A DNA stretch of 15,614 nt from Pavlovales sp. CCMP2436 (Eukaryota > Haptophyta > Pavlovophyceae > Pavlovales): NCBI GenBank assembly GCA_026770615.1, contig MU631568.1:53814-69427 (forward strand). Direction: 5' to 3'. Within the stretch, counting starts at the first letter, position 1. Each line of letters starts with the position of its first letter. Shown one piece after another: positions 1 to 8,156 of this stretch. Position numbers and translations under genes: made by a program. The notes below the pieces were generated by a model that was not told the origin of the DNA, did no database searches, and was given only the letters and a program-made list of their open reading frames with translations.

Positions 1-185
1 CCACTTCTACCAGCTCCCCACTTCGGCGTAGCGCGTAGGAGCCTGCGTCGGAGCGCTAAGATCAGCCTGACTTGAACTTGAAACGTACCGCCAGCCCGAA
101 CCCCCCTACATTAAAATATATATATATAGATATATACGGCCAGTGTGGGCTTCCGATATTTTGAATAAATATATACATATATATG

Positions 186-220
<35 letters not shown>

Positions 221-587
221 GTGTATATATATATGTATATATATTATATATATTATTGAACTATTTATTTGATTTGTAAATTTTTCAGCACTTTTATATG
301 CTATTATTTATAGTTTTATTGATGATTATATTTATACGATTAATTCAGCTCTATAACATTTACTCAAAGTCAAGGCTTCGCATATTTTAACTGAATATTT
401 ATCATTGACTAAATGATGAGCAGCGGCATCATAACGTGTCGAGCACAGAGCCGAGCGCGCGCGGCATCACGTGCTCGCTTTACCTGGATTCGTGCCTGCT
501 AAGTGGCGTGTATCTCACTTGGATATGGGTTTTTGGGTCCAGTTGACGGTTTGACCGGAGTTTGCACGTGTTCCGGGTGCTCTTGTT
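1..587. other. AT-rich non-coding DNA
   Basis: No convincing coding frame is present on either strand. The stretch is AT-rich, with an (AT)n microsatellite in the first half and a short GC-richer patch around 420-480. Nothing here resembles an RNA gene, and no promoter can be assigned because the nearest gene candidates are far away. Confidence 0.6.
165..257. repeat. (AT)n microsatellite
   Basis: An almost pure alternating TA/AT tract with occasional TG and CA steps (tatatatgta-type units). A shorter AT run lies at about 112-136. It is a simple repeat with no coding potential and probably varies in length between individuals. Confidence 0.9.
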
Positions 588-1052
588 GGCTATGGCTCAG
601 GTCACCCCCGGGCAGTGGACGACCATCCTGAGCGCTTCGCCGAAGACAACAACGAAATGTGGCCAATAAAATTTAAATATATGCATCTGCAGTATATTTG
701 TATCTAATTTTGTATACAAATGAACGTCCAACCCTAACCTACTTCTTAAAATTACATACGAAAAATTCAGAATGCTATATACTGTATCCAAAATTCTCAT
801 ATTTAAAATATTTATTCGTTGTGCTAAATACTGTATCCACCAACCCTCCTTAGAAAAAGCACGTGGTTAGTTACTAATTTACTACCCCACGCATGCAAAC
901 TCACAAATTTCTGACAAATGTAAAAAATAGAGCTCTCCGAGACGAATCCAGCAAGCCTAGAGCGAGCTCTGTCTTCAATTACGGAGGCTCACATTGCTTA
1001 GGATGGTCGTCCCCCACTTACGGACTGACCGGGGGTGACCGAAGCCATAGCC
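588..1052. repeat. Imperfect inverted repeat pair (588-633 / 996-1052)
   Basis: The reverse complement of 588-633 aligns with 996-1052. It shares a 17-nt block with one mismatch (gct[c/t]aggatggtcgtcc), an exact 12-nt block (ccgggggtgacc) and an exact 10-nt block (gccatagcc plus a flanking base), with an 11-nt insertion in the right arm. The 362-bp interval between the arms is AT-rich with no convincing gene. The pair could be the ends of a small non-autonomous DNA element or two inverted copies of a dispersed repeat. No target-site duplication was seen outside the arms. Confidence 0.6.
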
Positions 1053-2187
1053 TGTTGTGGTTTGGGTGTGCTCTTGTTGTCCGTTGCGGGGAGCAGACTT
1101 GGGGGGCAGAGGCCTGCGTGCCCCGTCATTTCTCTATTCCTGGGATCATAGAAGGCTTGCAATGTTTCATAAATCTCTATTAGGGGTCTTCCCCGTTGGG
1201 CATCACCTGTGGCTATTGCAGCCGATGGTGAAAAAGACCAAATCTCGAGGTGTCTCCATGGCCGCTTTTAGTCGCCTTACGATGGCGAGGAGTGGGCCGG
1301 GCGTGCGCATCATAACCAGGTTCGGAAACTTGGTGCGCTGAAGCTGCGGGGGGCTGGGAGCCCACCGCTGCGGGGGGCTGGTGGCAGCTCACGGGGGGCT
1401 GGGAGCAGCTCACCGTACTTCAGTGTGAGTGTGGGTGGGTGGGTGGGTGGGTGGTTGGATGCGGGTGTGTATGCGTGTGTGGGAATGGCGAAGGGCGGGG
1501 AGCTGTAGTCTCGGCTACGACCCCTGCCCAACGCCTTCTCTGATCCGTGTTTGACATAAAGCTCTCAGACCCAGACCTCTTGAAAACTGCTGAGCCGCTA
1601 TATATATATAAATCTCTATTTCTAACTGTGCTTGTGGTTCGTCCTGTTTCCTTGGTTTCTTCCCATTTGGGGTGCCTGGTTTGTGGTATACTCGAGCATA
1701 GTGCACAGGCAAAGCAAACTGAAGCAAACACAGGCAGGCAAACTTCTGAGAGTCGTCACAAACACGAGAACAGCAAACAAAGGCTGGACCTAGGGCAAAG
1801 ACACGCACAAACCAAAAGAAGGCAACCCCTCCCCCCCCAAGAAACGAGGGAAACAAAAAGGAGACAAGACCACACGCAAAGCTGCTAGAACAACAGCAGC
1901 AGGGACATCAGATCTCAGGAAATAATCCCCAACGGGGAACAACATGAGAAGGGAGTCACAAACAAAATCTACCACAAGTCCAAAACAGCAAAGGAAAAAA
2001 CAACCAAAAACCTTCTTATTGCCCTCAAAAAACACCAAAAACCTCAAAACCTCAAAATAACAAACGGGAACGTGACGCCTCTCCAACACCCAGTCCCTAC
2101 AGGGGATCGCGGGCAATAAGAAGGGCGAATTTTGAGCTTGAGGCGGAGCTACTTAGCAAATTACATAAAAAAAATGCTTAAACTCGT
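1053..2187. other. Non-coding, low-complexity stretch
   Basis: Several short overlapping frames occur on both strands, but none has protein-like composition or a recognisable motif. The first part is G-rich. From about 1690 to 2080 the plus strand is poor in T and rich in A and C (caaac/aaaacc runs), which by itself opens frames. I see no RNA gene here. Confidence 0.5.
1339..1455 (+). repeat. G-rich tandem repeats followed by (GGGT)n
   Basis: About three degenerate copies of a unit around gctgcggggggctggnagc (1339-1412) are followed at 1433-1455 by five GGG runs separated by single T bases. The latter is a textbook intramolecular G-quadruplex motif on the plus strand. Confidence 0.8.
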
Positions 2188-2655
2188 TTAAATTACACAA
2201 AAACAATGCATACAAACGAGGCTCAGCTTCTTAACGGTACGGCTTCTTTTTGCCCGCGACACCCTGTACTGGGGCGATGTCCCAGTGAGTAGCTTTTGAT
2301 ATTGCAAGGTAATCACAAAAGGATTCGCTTCCCAAGTTTGAAGATCTGTGTAGACGTAAAACTTGACGGGGAACAATTTTGTTCGCGCACATTGACAACA
2401 GATGCTTTCAGCAATGGCAGTAAAGTTGCCTCCAAAGGGAGGATTGTGTGTTGAATTGGATGCTGAAATACCTCCCTCACCCCGTCCCTTTGTTCTTGAC
2501 GATCGTTTTAAATCAGGTGTCAAACCAAGCACCGAAATTACAAGTAAAACGGCCAAGAAGATGCCAACGAATATGTGAAGAATATGCCATTTTCTCGTCC
2601 TTCCCGAAAGAAATAGGTAACAATAACCTACACGGACGAAGTGTTCCCCGTCAAA
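2188..2655 (-). CDS. Hypothetical membrane protein frame or exon
   Basis: On the minus strand the frame is open from just after a stop at 2658-2656 down to a stop at 2188, about 155 codons. Near its start it encodes a basic stretch (GRTRKWH) and then a strongly hydrophobic segment (ILHIFVGIFLAVLLVISVLG), a credible single transmembrane helix. After that come a basic Arg/Lys/Gly stretch, an aromatic patch (FPVKFYVYTDLQTWE) and a basic tail. There is no ATG upstream of the helix, so as written it would be an internal or terminal exon, or it would start at the TTG at 2556, inside the helix. No family is recognised. The interrupted polarity and lack of a start keep confidence low; a transposon fragment or a chance frame is also possible. 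Confidence 0.3.
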   Translation of the reverse strand, partial: FDGEHFVRVGYCYLFLSGRTRKWHILHIFVGIFLAVLLVISVLGLTPDLKRSSRTKGRGEGGISASNSTHNPPFGGNFTAIAESICCQCARTKLFPVKFYVYTDLQTWEANPFVITLQYQKLLTGTSPQYRVSRAKRSRTVKKLSLVCMHCFCVI

Positions 2656-2676
2656 TTATACATCTACAGAGATCGT
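2338..2676. repeat. Short inverted repeat around gttccccgtcaa
   Basis: The minus strand at about 2374-2341 and the plus strand at about 2642-2676 share gttccccgtcaa and then a further ~20 nt with scattered mismatches. Translated outward, the arms read FPVKFYVYTD (minus) and FPVKLYIYRD (plus), so a short protein-like segment exists twice in opposite orientation. The left arm lies inside the hypothetical membrane-protein frame. Confidence 0.5.
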
Positions 2677-2705
2677 CAGACTTATTCTAGTACAATAGCA
2701 CTATT

Positions 2706-2718
2706 AAAAAAAAAAAAA
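2706..2718 (+). repeat. A13 homopolymer
   Basis: Thirteen consecutive A on the plus strand, next to the right arm of the inverted repeat. It could be the 3' tail of a plus-strand retro-inserted sequence ending here, but no flanking target-site duplication was identified. Confidence 0.7.
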
Positions 2719-2735
2719 TCCTGGTGAACCTATGA

Positions 2736-3401
2736 AAACTAAGTTTTCTCTGGTACCCAGCTCGCACGGCTGCCGCCTGGGACCAAACCAGGGGTTTGGA
2801 GATTACCACCCTCGGCGGTTGGGCGAGCTGCGCATTAGCGCACGTCATTATAAATATTATACCTTTCCGCGAACGAGCCATAGCCCACGTCTGGGCGCTA
2901 CCCGAAAATGTCCAGAACCACTTGGACCTCAGACGGCCCGACGAAGACCCAACAGATCCCTGTGGCAACAGCACCGCTCCCATGTGGTCGATGGCATACC
3001 AGGCAAAGGAAGACGGTTGGATACTCAACAACATGTTCTACAGCATAGCAACCATCCCAAGGATCGACATACACCACAGCAGACGTGCACATGCCAGCGT
3101 CTCACCCGCGCATATTACGCTCAGCCAAACGCCCACTGGAAGCCAAGCAAACATACACACCAATTATGGTGCTGGACCAGACTCAACAATCGGCAGCGGA
3201 ACGAAAGCGGACTCTCACGACGCAGCCATCCACAGACAAGACCTGAACGACCGCCGTCAGAGCCCCACACCACCGTGTTCTGCACCCATCCAAGCGGCCA
3301 AAAACAGGGCCATAGACCCGCACACCCCAGCAGCCAGCAGAGGCGCGCCAAAAGCGCAGGAGGGAGGAACAATAACTCGAAAACACACCCCGACATATTG
3401 A
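2736..3401 (+). CDS. Hypothetical open frame (weak)
   Basis: The frame is open from just after a stop at 2733-2735 to a stop at 3399-3401, about 221 codons. There is no ATG near the beginning; the first usable near-cognate codon is TTG at 2796. The N-terminal half looks protein-like (GGWASCALAHVIINIIPF, then AHVWALPENVQNHLDLRRP), while the C-terminal half is rich in Pro, Ala, His and Thr and looks low-complexity. A second plus frame (about 2732-3451) and two minus frames overlap it, as expected for GC-rich DNA, so a real gene is doubtful. It lies downstream of the LINE 3' end on the opposite strand and could be an exon, another repeat, or chance. Confidence 0.2.
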   Translation, partial: KLSFLWYPARTAAAWDQTRGLEITTLGGWASCALAHVIINIIPFRERAIAHVWALPENVQNHLDLRRPDEDPTDPCGNSTAPMWSMAYQAKEDGWILNNMFYSIATIPRIDIHHSRRAHASVSPAHITLSQTPTGSQANIHTNYGAGPDSTIGSGTKADSHDAAIHRQDLNDRRQSPTPPCSAPIQAAKNRAIDPHTPAASRGAPKAQEGGTITRKHTPTY

Positions 3402-3409
3402 GCCCGAGG

Positions 3410-3431
3410 CCCACCCCCCTGAGGGGGTGGG
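3410..3431. other. Hairpin, 9-bp stem with 4-nt loop
   Basis: cccaccccc (3410-3418) pairs perfectly with gggggtggg (3423-3431) around the loop ctga. It sits beyond the stop of the minus-strand LINE open frame, in what would be its 3' untranslated region. Confidence 0.7.
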
Positions 3432-3454
3432 GTAGACCGGGACCACAATGAGCC

Positions 3455-3501
3455 CCCACCGTGTGATTCTTGCCCCTCGTGGACAAGAATCACACAGTGG
3501 G
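3455..3501. other. Strong hairpin, 17 paired positions
   Basis: gtgtgattcttg (3461-3472) is perfectly complementary to caagaatcacac (3484-3495) across an 11-nt loop. After one mismatch (3460/3496) five more pairs follow (cccac at 3455-3459 with gtggg at 3497-3501). It lies about 110 bp beyond the end of the LINE C-terminal frame. Stem-loops in the 3' UTR serve as reverse-transcriptase recognition signals in some LINEs, so that role is possible but unproven. Confidence 0.75.
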
Positions 3502-3613
3502 ATACAGGATACCGGAGGTTATTTGTCTGTTTATTTCGTGCCACAGGTGCGGCACGTGCGCAGGCGAGCTGCATTTTGTGACGAGCGAGAGGTAGCAGTG
3601 ACCGGTCAGTGCG

Positions 3614-5515
3614 TCAGTCAGAGAGCCGTCGACTGTCGTGTGCCTGATCAGCCTTGTGTTTTTTCCCTAGGTCGGCAGTGATTTTTTCTGCGTGACCTAC
3701 TTTGTTCAGTTGGCGGAGCAGGGTTGCTGCCTTGATCCCACCTTCGATTGCCTCGGGATCCTCAATACCGCATCTTTTTTTTCTGGGGGGGGCACAGAGA
3801 GCTATGCGGTTCCCATTGTTATTGATCCATGCGCTCTCTTTGATGGGTTCAGTTATCGCAGTTCTCATGGCCCTGAGGTCAGCATTTTTGAATTCCGTAG
3901 CCGCCATGCTATATGGAGGTATGGATGAGATATCTTGCTGGCATAAGGTAGCTGCATAGATGGTGTGGCACTGTGGCTTTCCCGCTGCTATCCTAATTTG
4001 TTGGGATGCTTCTCTTGCGCGCTGACCGGTGGCTGCAGCTTGGGTTTCCCATCTCAGGCTCGGGGTAAGTATATGGCCCAAATACTTGGTTGGGTCACTT
4101 GCCACAATTGATGGCAGCTTAATTTGCTCTTCCAGGGTTTCATGAGGCACTAAGACACTAGTAGGGGTTGTGGGGCCTCCTTTAGTAAGAATGTATTCAT
4201 GTTTGCATTTGGGGGCACTCAGTTCCATCCCATACGCAGTTAGAAAAGTGTGCGTGCGGTTGAGAAGTTTCTGAGCATCAGGAGCGTTTCTTGCTACTAG
4301 GACAAGGTCATCCATGAATGCCTGGATTGCAAGTCGTGAGGTACCGCCTGTGTGCTATGGCGGTTTGCTTAATTTCGGCTGCTGGGGCTTGATTTGGTAG
4401 CCGCCCTTGAAGCTGGTATCCACCCAGTGGATGAGCATATTCATGAACAGACAGAAAGTGATCGGGCTAAGGGGGCAGCCTTGTTTGCAGCCACGTTTAG
4501 TGTAAATCTTCCGGGCCGTGTGTCCGTACGGGGTGCGTGCTGACGCTCCCTGGCAGGTCTGAAGGAGGCGTACCTGTCTGATTATTTCAGGAGGGAAACC
4601 GTGAATTGCAAGCGCTTCTAGGAGGACTTCTCTCGGGACTGTATCATACGCTTTGGCTATATCTGTGAGGATTATGTGGAGCTCAGAATTTGTTGCGTGT
4701 GCGTGTGCCATTGTGTTCGTTAGCGCCACGATGTGATCTGCTGCTCCGCCTTCCTTACGGGATGCCGCTTGGGCTTGGCTCATCAGGCCTAACTCGTTTG
4801 AGATTCTTTGGATTTTGTGTGCAACGTGTGATGCGGAGATTTTGTAGATGATACTCTGCAGTGAGCGCGGTCTGTAGTTGTTTAACCATGCCGGGTCACC
4901 ACTTTCCTTGTAGAGATATACTACTTCAGACATTTCCAGGGTATCGGGAAGGTTTTTGGCATTTAGGATGGCATTAGACAAGTTCGTGAGGAAAGTTGGC
5001 ATTGGTTTGTTGTTAGACGCGTCAACCGCTTTAGCAATCTTGTCGTCTTCAAGTAGAAAGAGTTTGAGCACCCCATATTAAAGTCCATCTAGGCCTGAAG
5101 CACTGTTGAGCTTACTTTTTCCAATGATTCTCTGCGTGTCGTCTGCAGGAGTTTGCAGAGCTGTAATTCCGGCGTATAGATTATCATTCCACTTTGCCCG
5201 TTTTGCAGTCCACATGTCGCTGTCCTGCCACGGCATATTTCGGGGTAGCACTTTCGGTGGTGTACCCAAGACTTTAAAAGTATGGGTTTCGATTACCTTG
5301 CTGATGTGTCCAGGTTTAGTTGCCACGTGACAATCTGTATCAGTAGCCAGCATAATGAGTCCTTGCTTAGGTCCGCTGCCAGGGATTAGGATTTTGCGTG
5401 CTTGTTCCGTTCCTTTGCGAAACATTTCATTACGGAGGAGTTTTTGCTTTTCTTTGAGTGCTTCTGCTCCGGTTTTCCTCTGGGTTTCAAGGAGTCGGCC
5501 ATTGTGCTTCAAGTG
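3614..5515 (-). pseudogene. LINE reverse transcriptase, interrupted by two in-frame stops
   Basis: One frame can be followed from 5515 to the stop at 3614, interrupted only by TAA at 5080-5078 and TAG at 4357-4355. Visible RT signatures in order are ASGLDGL near 5098 (the aPGpDG-like motif ahead of the fingers); NNYRPRSLQSIIYKI near 4880; DIAKAYDTV near 4660 (motif A, first catalytic Asp); KRGCKQGCPLSP near 4495 (motif B); FMDDLVLVA at 4318-4292 (motif C, the catalytic Asp pair in the xMDD context); and YLGHILT near 4084. The ~230 codons after motif C cover thumb and C-terminal region. The enzyme would copy element RNA into DNA at a nicked target. The second stop falls between motifs B and C, so neither fragment alone could be active. 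No C-terminal zinc knuckle was recognised in this copy. Confidence 0.85.
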
Positions 5516-6143
5516 CTAGATTCGGGTGTCACTGATCCATTTGTCTAAGCTCTCCTGGTCTGCCATCCATAGGCGATCAAGGGTTGATGGCTTGGTTGTT
5601 TCATTTACTTCAGAATTGATCCGAATTGCTTTCACCCCAGTTTCTTGCATAGAGAGTACGTAGACCTTTAATACTTTGCGCTGCGGCTTGTAATCTGAGT
5701 TGGACGTGATGCTGGTTGGGACAGTGGCTCCGCAAGCCCTATTCAGGAATAAACCTGTCTTGTGTGCTCGACGTGCCCAAACCGAGTCTTTTTTGTCTTT
5801 CGCACTTACTGCCTTTTGGACCGGCATACCAACTGGTGCCTTTTTCTTGGTTTGGGCATTTGGCGTAAGGGCCCTGTGCATTCTGCTTACGCATAGTTTT
5901 CGTATATCCGCCAGGGCCTTCTAACTTTGTCTGGAATGCTTACTTTTCTTCATCACTAGAGGTGCTTGTGATGAGCTCGTCAAGGGAAGCGTTTCTAATT
6001 TTTGGTTTCATTTCGTTAATCCGTTTGATCGCCTGTTCCTGGGCCACTGATCTCTGCCCATTTCGGAGTTCGCTGCTAGCGTAGTATTGTGGTCTTAACA
6101 TGTGAGCAGTGGTTCTTAGGGTAGGTCTGCACACTCCTCCTCC
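5516..6143 (-). pseudogene. LINE linker between endonuclease and RT, broken
   Basis: Two frames cover the stretch. The upstream piece (6143 to a TAA at 5942-5940) continues the endonuclease frame and is charged and helical (QEQAIKRINEMKPKIRNASL, ending TSSDEEK). The downstream piece (about 5935 to TAG 5518-5516) lies in the RT frame and contains TAG at 5923-5921, then a basic Lys-rich stretch and a more structured segment (VLKVYVLSMQETGVKAIRI). A frame change near 5935 and two stops separate the pieces. Length and charge fit the poorly conserved region between the APE endonuclease and RT of LINE ORF2 proteins; no specific domain was recognised. Confidence 0.6.
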
Positions 6144-7345
6144 TAGCCGAGCCAGGGGAATGTCCGCAAATACCCAGTAGTGGGAGCTGCTGTCTCTATT
6201 GCCCGTTTTGTTGTGGACACAAATTTCATCTTCGATCGGGTGAGAGTGCCTTACATGTTCTGCAATGTTCGAGTTGCTGAAGAATCAGATAGTATCTTTT
6301 CGCACCCTTTCTCGTCGTGGGTGTGAAATACCTCTTTGTCTACAGTGGGGTTTTGTGCCACGAGGGAGTTTACCTTGTCCATCGCCACTTGAAAGTTCCA
6401 TCCAAACGTAAGGTTTGGTGCTGACTTTGTCTTATCTACATATGTCACTTCATCTCTGGTGTATACACCATTTCTATCTCCTGCTGCAATGCGTACGATG
6501 CCTGCTCTGTTGGGGTTCACTATTGGGTCTCCCAATTAGAGATGTGTCACAAAACTAGTCAACATGGGTTCACGTTCTTTTCGTTGTTGTCAGGCTACGG
6601 ATCCAGCGTGGTGCTGGTCTGGCCGCAGACACTGACAGGACTATCAGTGGTTGATAACCAGTCCGGGCGCAGAGCCGGATTCAGACTGTTACGTCGGGAT
6701 TTTGGGGCTGCTGCCCTCAGTTTTCTTCCTGTAAATGTAGTATGTTAGACTTACTTCGACCTGCTTCCCGAGGCTCGGGATCCGACTAGAGCTGCAAGGA
6801 CTAGTCGAGAGAAGGACCAGATCGGCGAACCAAACAGTTGTTAATATGGGAAACATGAGAACTTGTGAGCTCAATAACTTGTCTTTTACCCGATTGTGCT
6901 GGGAGGGTAAGACAACCTGATATGAATCTTCCAGCCGCATCCTTGCAGCTCTTGCTCCCATATTCCAGGTCGGATAACACACCAAATGGCGTCCCATTAT
7001 CGATTCTTACCGCTATAGCGACTCCCTTTCCTGCCCGGGTCTTTTTAGGGCAGGGATCATGATACATAGTGTATCCAGGGATGACGTTGTGATTGCTTAA
7101 AAATCCTTAAGGGCTGTTTCCTGGATTAGTGCAATGTCAACAATATATTTTTGGAATAAGGCTGAGACTTGCGCGCGTCGAGTGTCCCCTATCATGCCTC
7201 CTACATTGGCCGTCACAATTCTAAGTGGTCTGTTTTTCTTATCACCCTGCCTAAAATGCAGCGGTGGTTACATGGCATCCGGCGTGTTCATTGCAGGGGG
7301 ACTGACGTGGGGTGGCCCAGGGTGGGCCGCCTCGCAGAATTTAAA
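6144..7345 (-). pseudogene. LINE APE-type endonuclease, frameshifted
   Basis: Fragments of an apurinic-endonuclease-like fold lie in the expected order. Upstream is CEAAHPGPP (about 7336-7310), then TAA at 7270-7268. Then come RPLRIVTANVGG (around 7230, the N-terminal strand with the metal-site Asn) and VDIALIQETAL (around 7120; the QET Glu is a metal ligand in this family), ending in TAA 7099-7097. The next frame carries AGKGVAIAV (around 7030) and AGRFISGCLTL (around 6920). The middle (6800-6536) is scrambled in all frames. The C-terminal part carries SSSHYWVFADIPL (around 6175), matching the terminal SDHxxV strand, with the catalytic His kept but the Asp replaced by Ser. This nuclease would nick target DNA to prime reverse transcription. 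At least three frame changes mean it is dead. Confidence 0.7.
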
Positions 7346-7368
7346 TCCCAGCCACCACGGCTTTGGGT

Positions 7369-8046
7369 TTAGACGGTGTTGATACCGGAGCTTCGACACA
7401 CGTCTTCCGTGAGAGCCCGCACCAGCTTTTTGGACGGCGCGGCATATTTTTTTTTACCACTAGCGTCTTGTCGGTTGGAATGAGTAGGTGCGCATGGCCC
7501 AGTCTGCGATGATCGAGCATCGGGGCGAGATGACGGGGCACAAGGACGCGGTGAATGGGTACCGGGAGTAGGTGCACACAGCACAGTCTGCGATGATCGA
7601 GCATCGGGACGAGGTGACGGAGCATCAGGACGCGGTGAAGGGGCACCGAGATTAGGTGCGCACGGAACAGTCTGCGATAATAGAGCATCAGGACGAGGTG
7701 ACGAGGCACCAGAATGTGGTGAAGGGGCACCGGGAGTAGGTGCGCACGGCGCGGTCTGCGATGATCGGGCATCGTGGCGAGGTGATGGGGCACCGGATGA
7801 TAGAGTGGTATCTAGTTGCGGTGAGGGGGCACCGTTGGTAATTGCGTGTGTCACAGCCTGTGATGATGGGGCATCGAGATGGGGAGGTGATGCAGCACCG
7901 GTTGATGATGGGGCATCGGTTTGAGGTGATGCGGCACCGGTTGATGATAAAGCATCGGTTTGAGGTGATGGGGCACCGGATGATAGAGTGGTATCTGGTT
8001 GCGGTGGGGGGGCACCGTTGGTAATTGCGCGTGGCACAGCTTGTGA
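7369..8046 (-). pseudogene. Pro/Ser/Ala-rich repeat frame 5' of the LINE endonuclease
   Basis: The best frame reads about 222 codons from a GTG at 8037 to a stop at 7371-7369. It is made of degenerate repeats of GAPSPRPDARSSQT-type segments followed by a short basic, non-repetitive tail (GKKKYAAPSKKLVRALTEDV). Comparing repeat copies shows the frame once extended upstream: the TCA serine codon of the inner copy is TGA at 8046-8044 in the outer copy. The repeat units are multiples of three nucleotides, so all three minus frames stay open, and the Pro/Ser frame was preferred on composition. It could be the N-terminal disordered or ORF1-like part of the LINE, or an unrelated low-complexity gene. 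No domain was recognised. Confidence 0.45.
7488..7770. repeat. 84-bp tandem repeat, three units plus partial
   Basis: Units at 7488-7571, 7572-7655 and 7656-7739 each begin gtgcgcacgg-like and end gggagtag-like; a fourth, partial unit starts at 7740. The period is exactly 84 bp (28 codons), so it is frame-preserving. Copies differ by scattered substitutions. Confidence 0.85.
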
Positions 8047-8067
8047 TCACGGAGCATCGAGATGGGG
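7779..8067. repeat. 183-bp duplication with inner 39-42-bp repeats
   Basis: Positions 7779-7884 recur at 7962-8067 (offset 183 bp, 61 codons) with few differences. Between them are repeats of about 39-42 bp starting at 7862, 7904 and 7943 (gatgatggggcatcg...gcaccggtt). All periods are multiples of three. Confidence 0.8.
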
Positions 8068-8109
8068 AATGCCACCGGTCTGGGGCTTCACTTTGAACTT
8101 AGCGCAAAA

Positions 8110-8127
8110 ATGATGGCGACCCGCTGA
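8110..8127 (+). promoter_or_regulatory. Short upstream ORF candidate
   Basis: ATG ATG GCG ACC CGC TGA lies 30 bp ahead of the likely start codon at 8157. If the transcript starts upstream of it, this five-codon uORF could dampen translation of the main frame. The transcription start is unknown. Confidence 0.3.
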
Positions 8128-8156
8128 GCCTCAGAGACAGGCGGAGCAGAGAGCCA

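Larger units (their letters stand above)
3614..8046 (-). mobile_element. Decayed non-LTR (LINE-type) retrotransposon
   Basis: On the minus strand, in 5' to 3' order, there is a Pro/Ser-rich repeat region (8046-7369), an APE-type endonuclease (about 7345-6144), a linker (about 6143-5516), a reverse transcriptase with canonical motifs (5515 to about 4080) and a C-terminal region ending at a stop at 3614. This order, with no integrase or LTRs, is that of an APE-clade LINE ORF2. The coding sequence is broken by in-frame stops at 7270-7268, 5923-5921, 5518-5516, 5080-5078 and 4357-4355, and by frame changes near 7100, within 6800-6536, near 6295 and near 5935. It is therefore not a functional copy. 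True ends are unknown: the 3' UTR probably continues into or past the hairpins near 3410-3501, and no poly(A) (plus-strand poly(T)) tail or target-site duplication was found. Its 5' end lies head-to-head with the coiled-coil gene that starts at 8157. Confidence 0.85.

Noticed and set aside
893..1341. Two plus-strand open frames of about 95 codons
   Set aside because: They overlap in different frames, have no protein-like composition or motifs, and partly coincide with the inverted-repeat arm.
2732..3451. 239-codon plus-strand frame overlapping the 2736-3401 frame
   Set aside because: His/Arg/Pro/Gln-rich composition typical of an out-of-frame reading; the alternative frame has the more protein-like first half.
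3121..3486. Minus-strand hydrophobic frame running through the hairpins
   Set aside because: Cys/Trp/Gly/Leu-rich composition is expected from reading the opposite strand of Pro/His-rich sequence, and it contains the strong hairpins.
4355..5518. Stop-codon reassignment explaining in-frame TAG/TAA in the RT
   Set aside because: Both TAG and TAA occur, a TGA occurs in the 5' region, and the endonuclease half also has frameshifts, so simple decay is more economical.
7310..7336. HPGP string as a 2A ribosome-skipping peptide
   Set aside because: The 2A consensus needs D-x-E-x-N-P-G-P; here Asp and Asn are absent and the Glu spacing is off by one.
7488..8067. CRISPR-like array
   Set aside because: The repeats are contiguous, degenerate and without unique spacers; they encode Pro/Ser-rich repeats.
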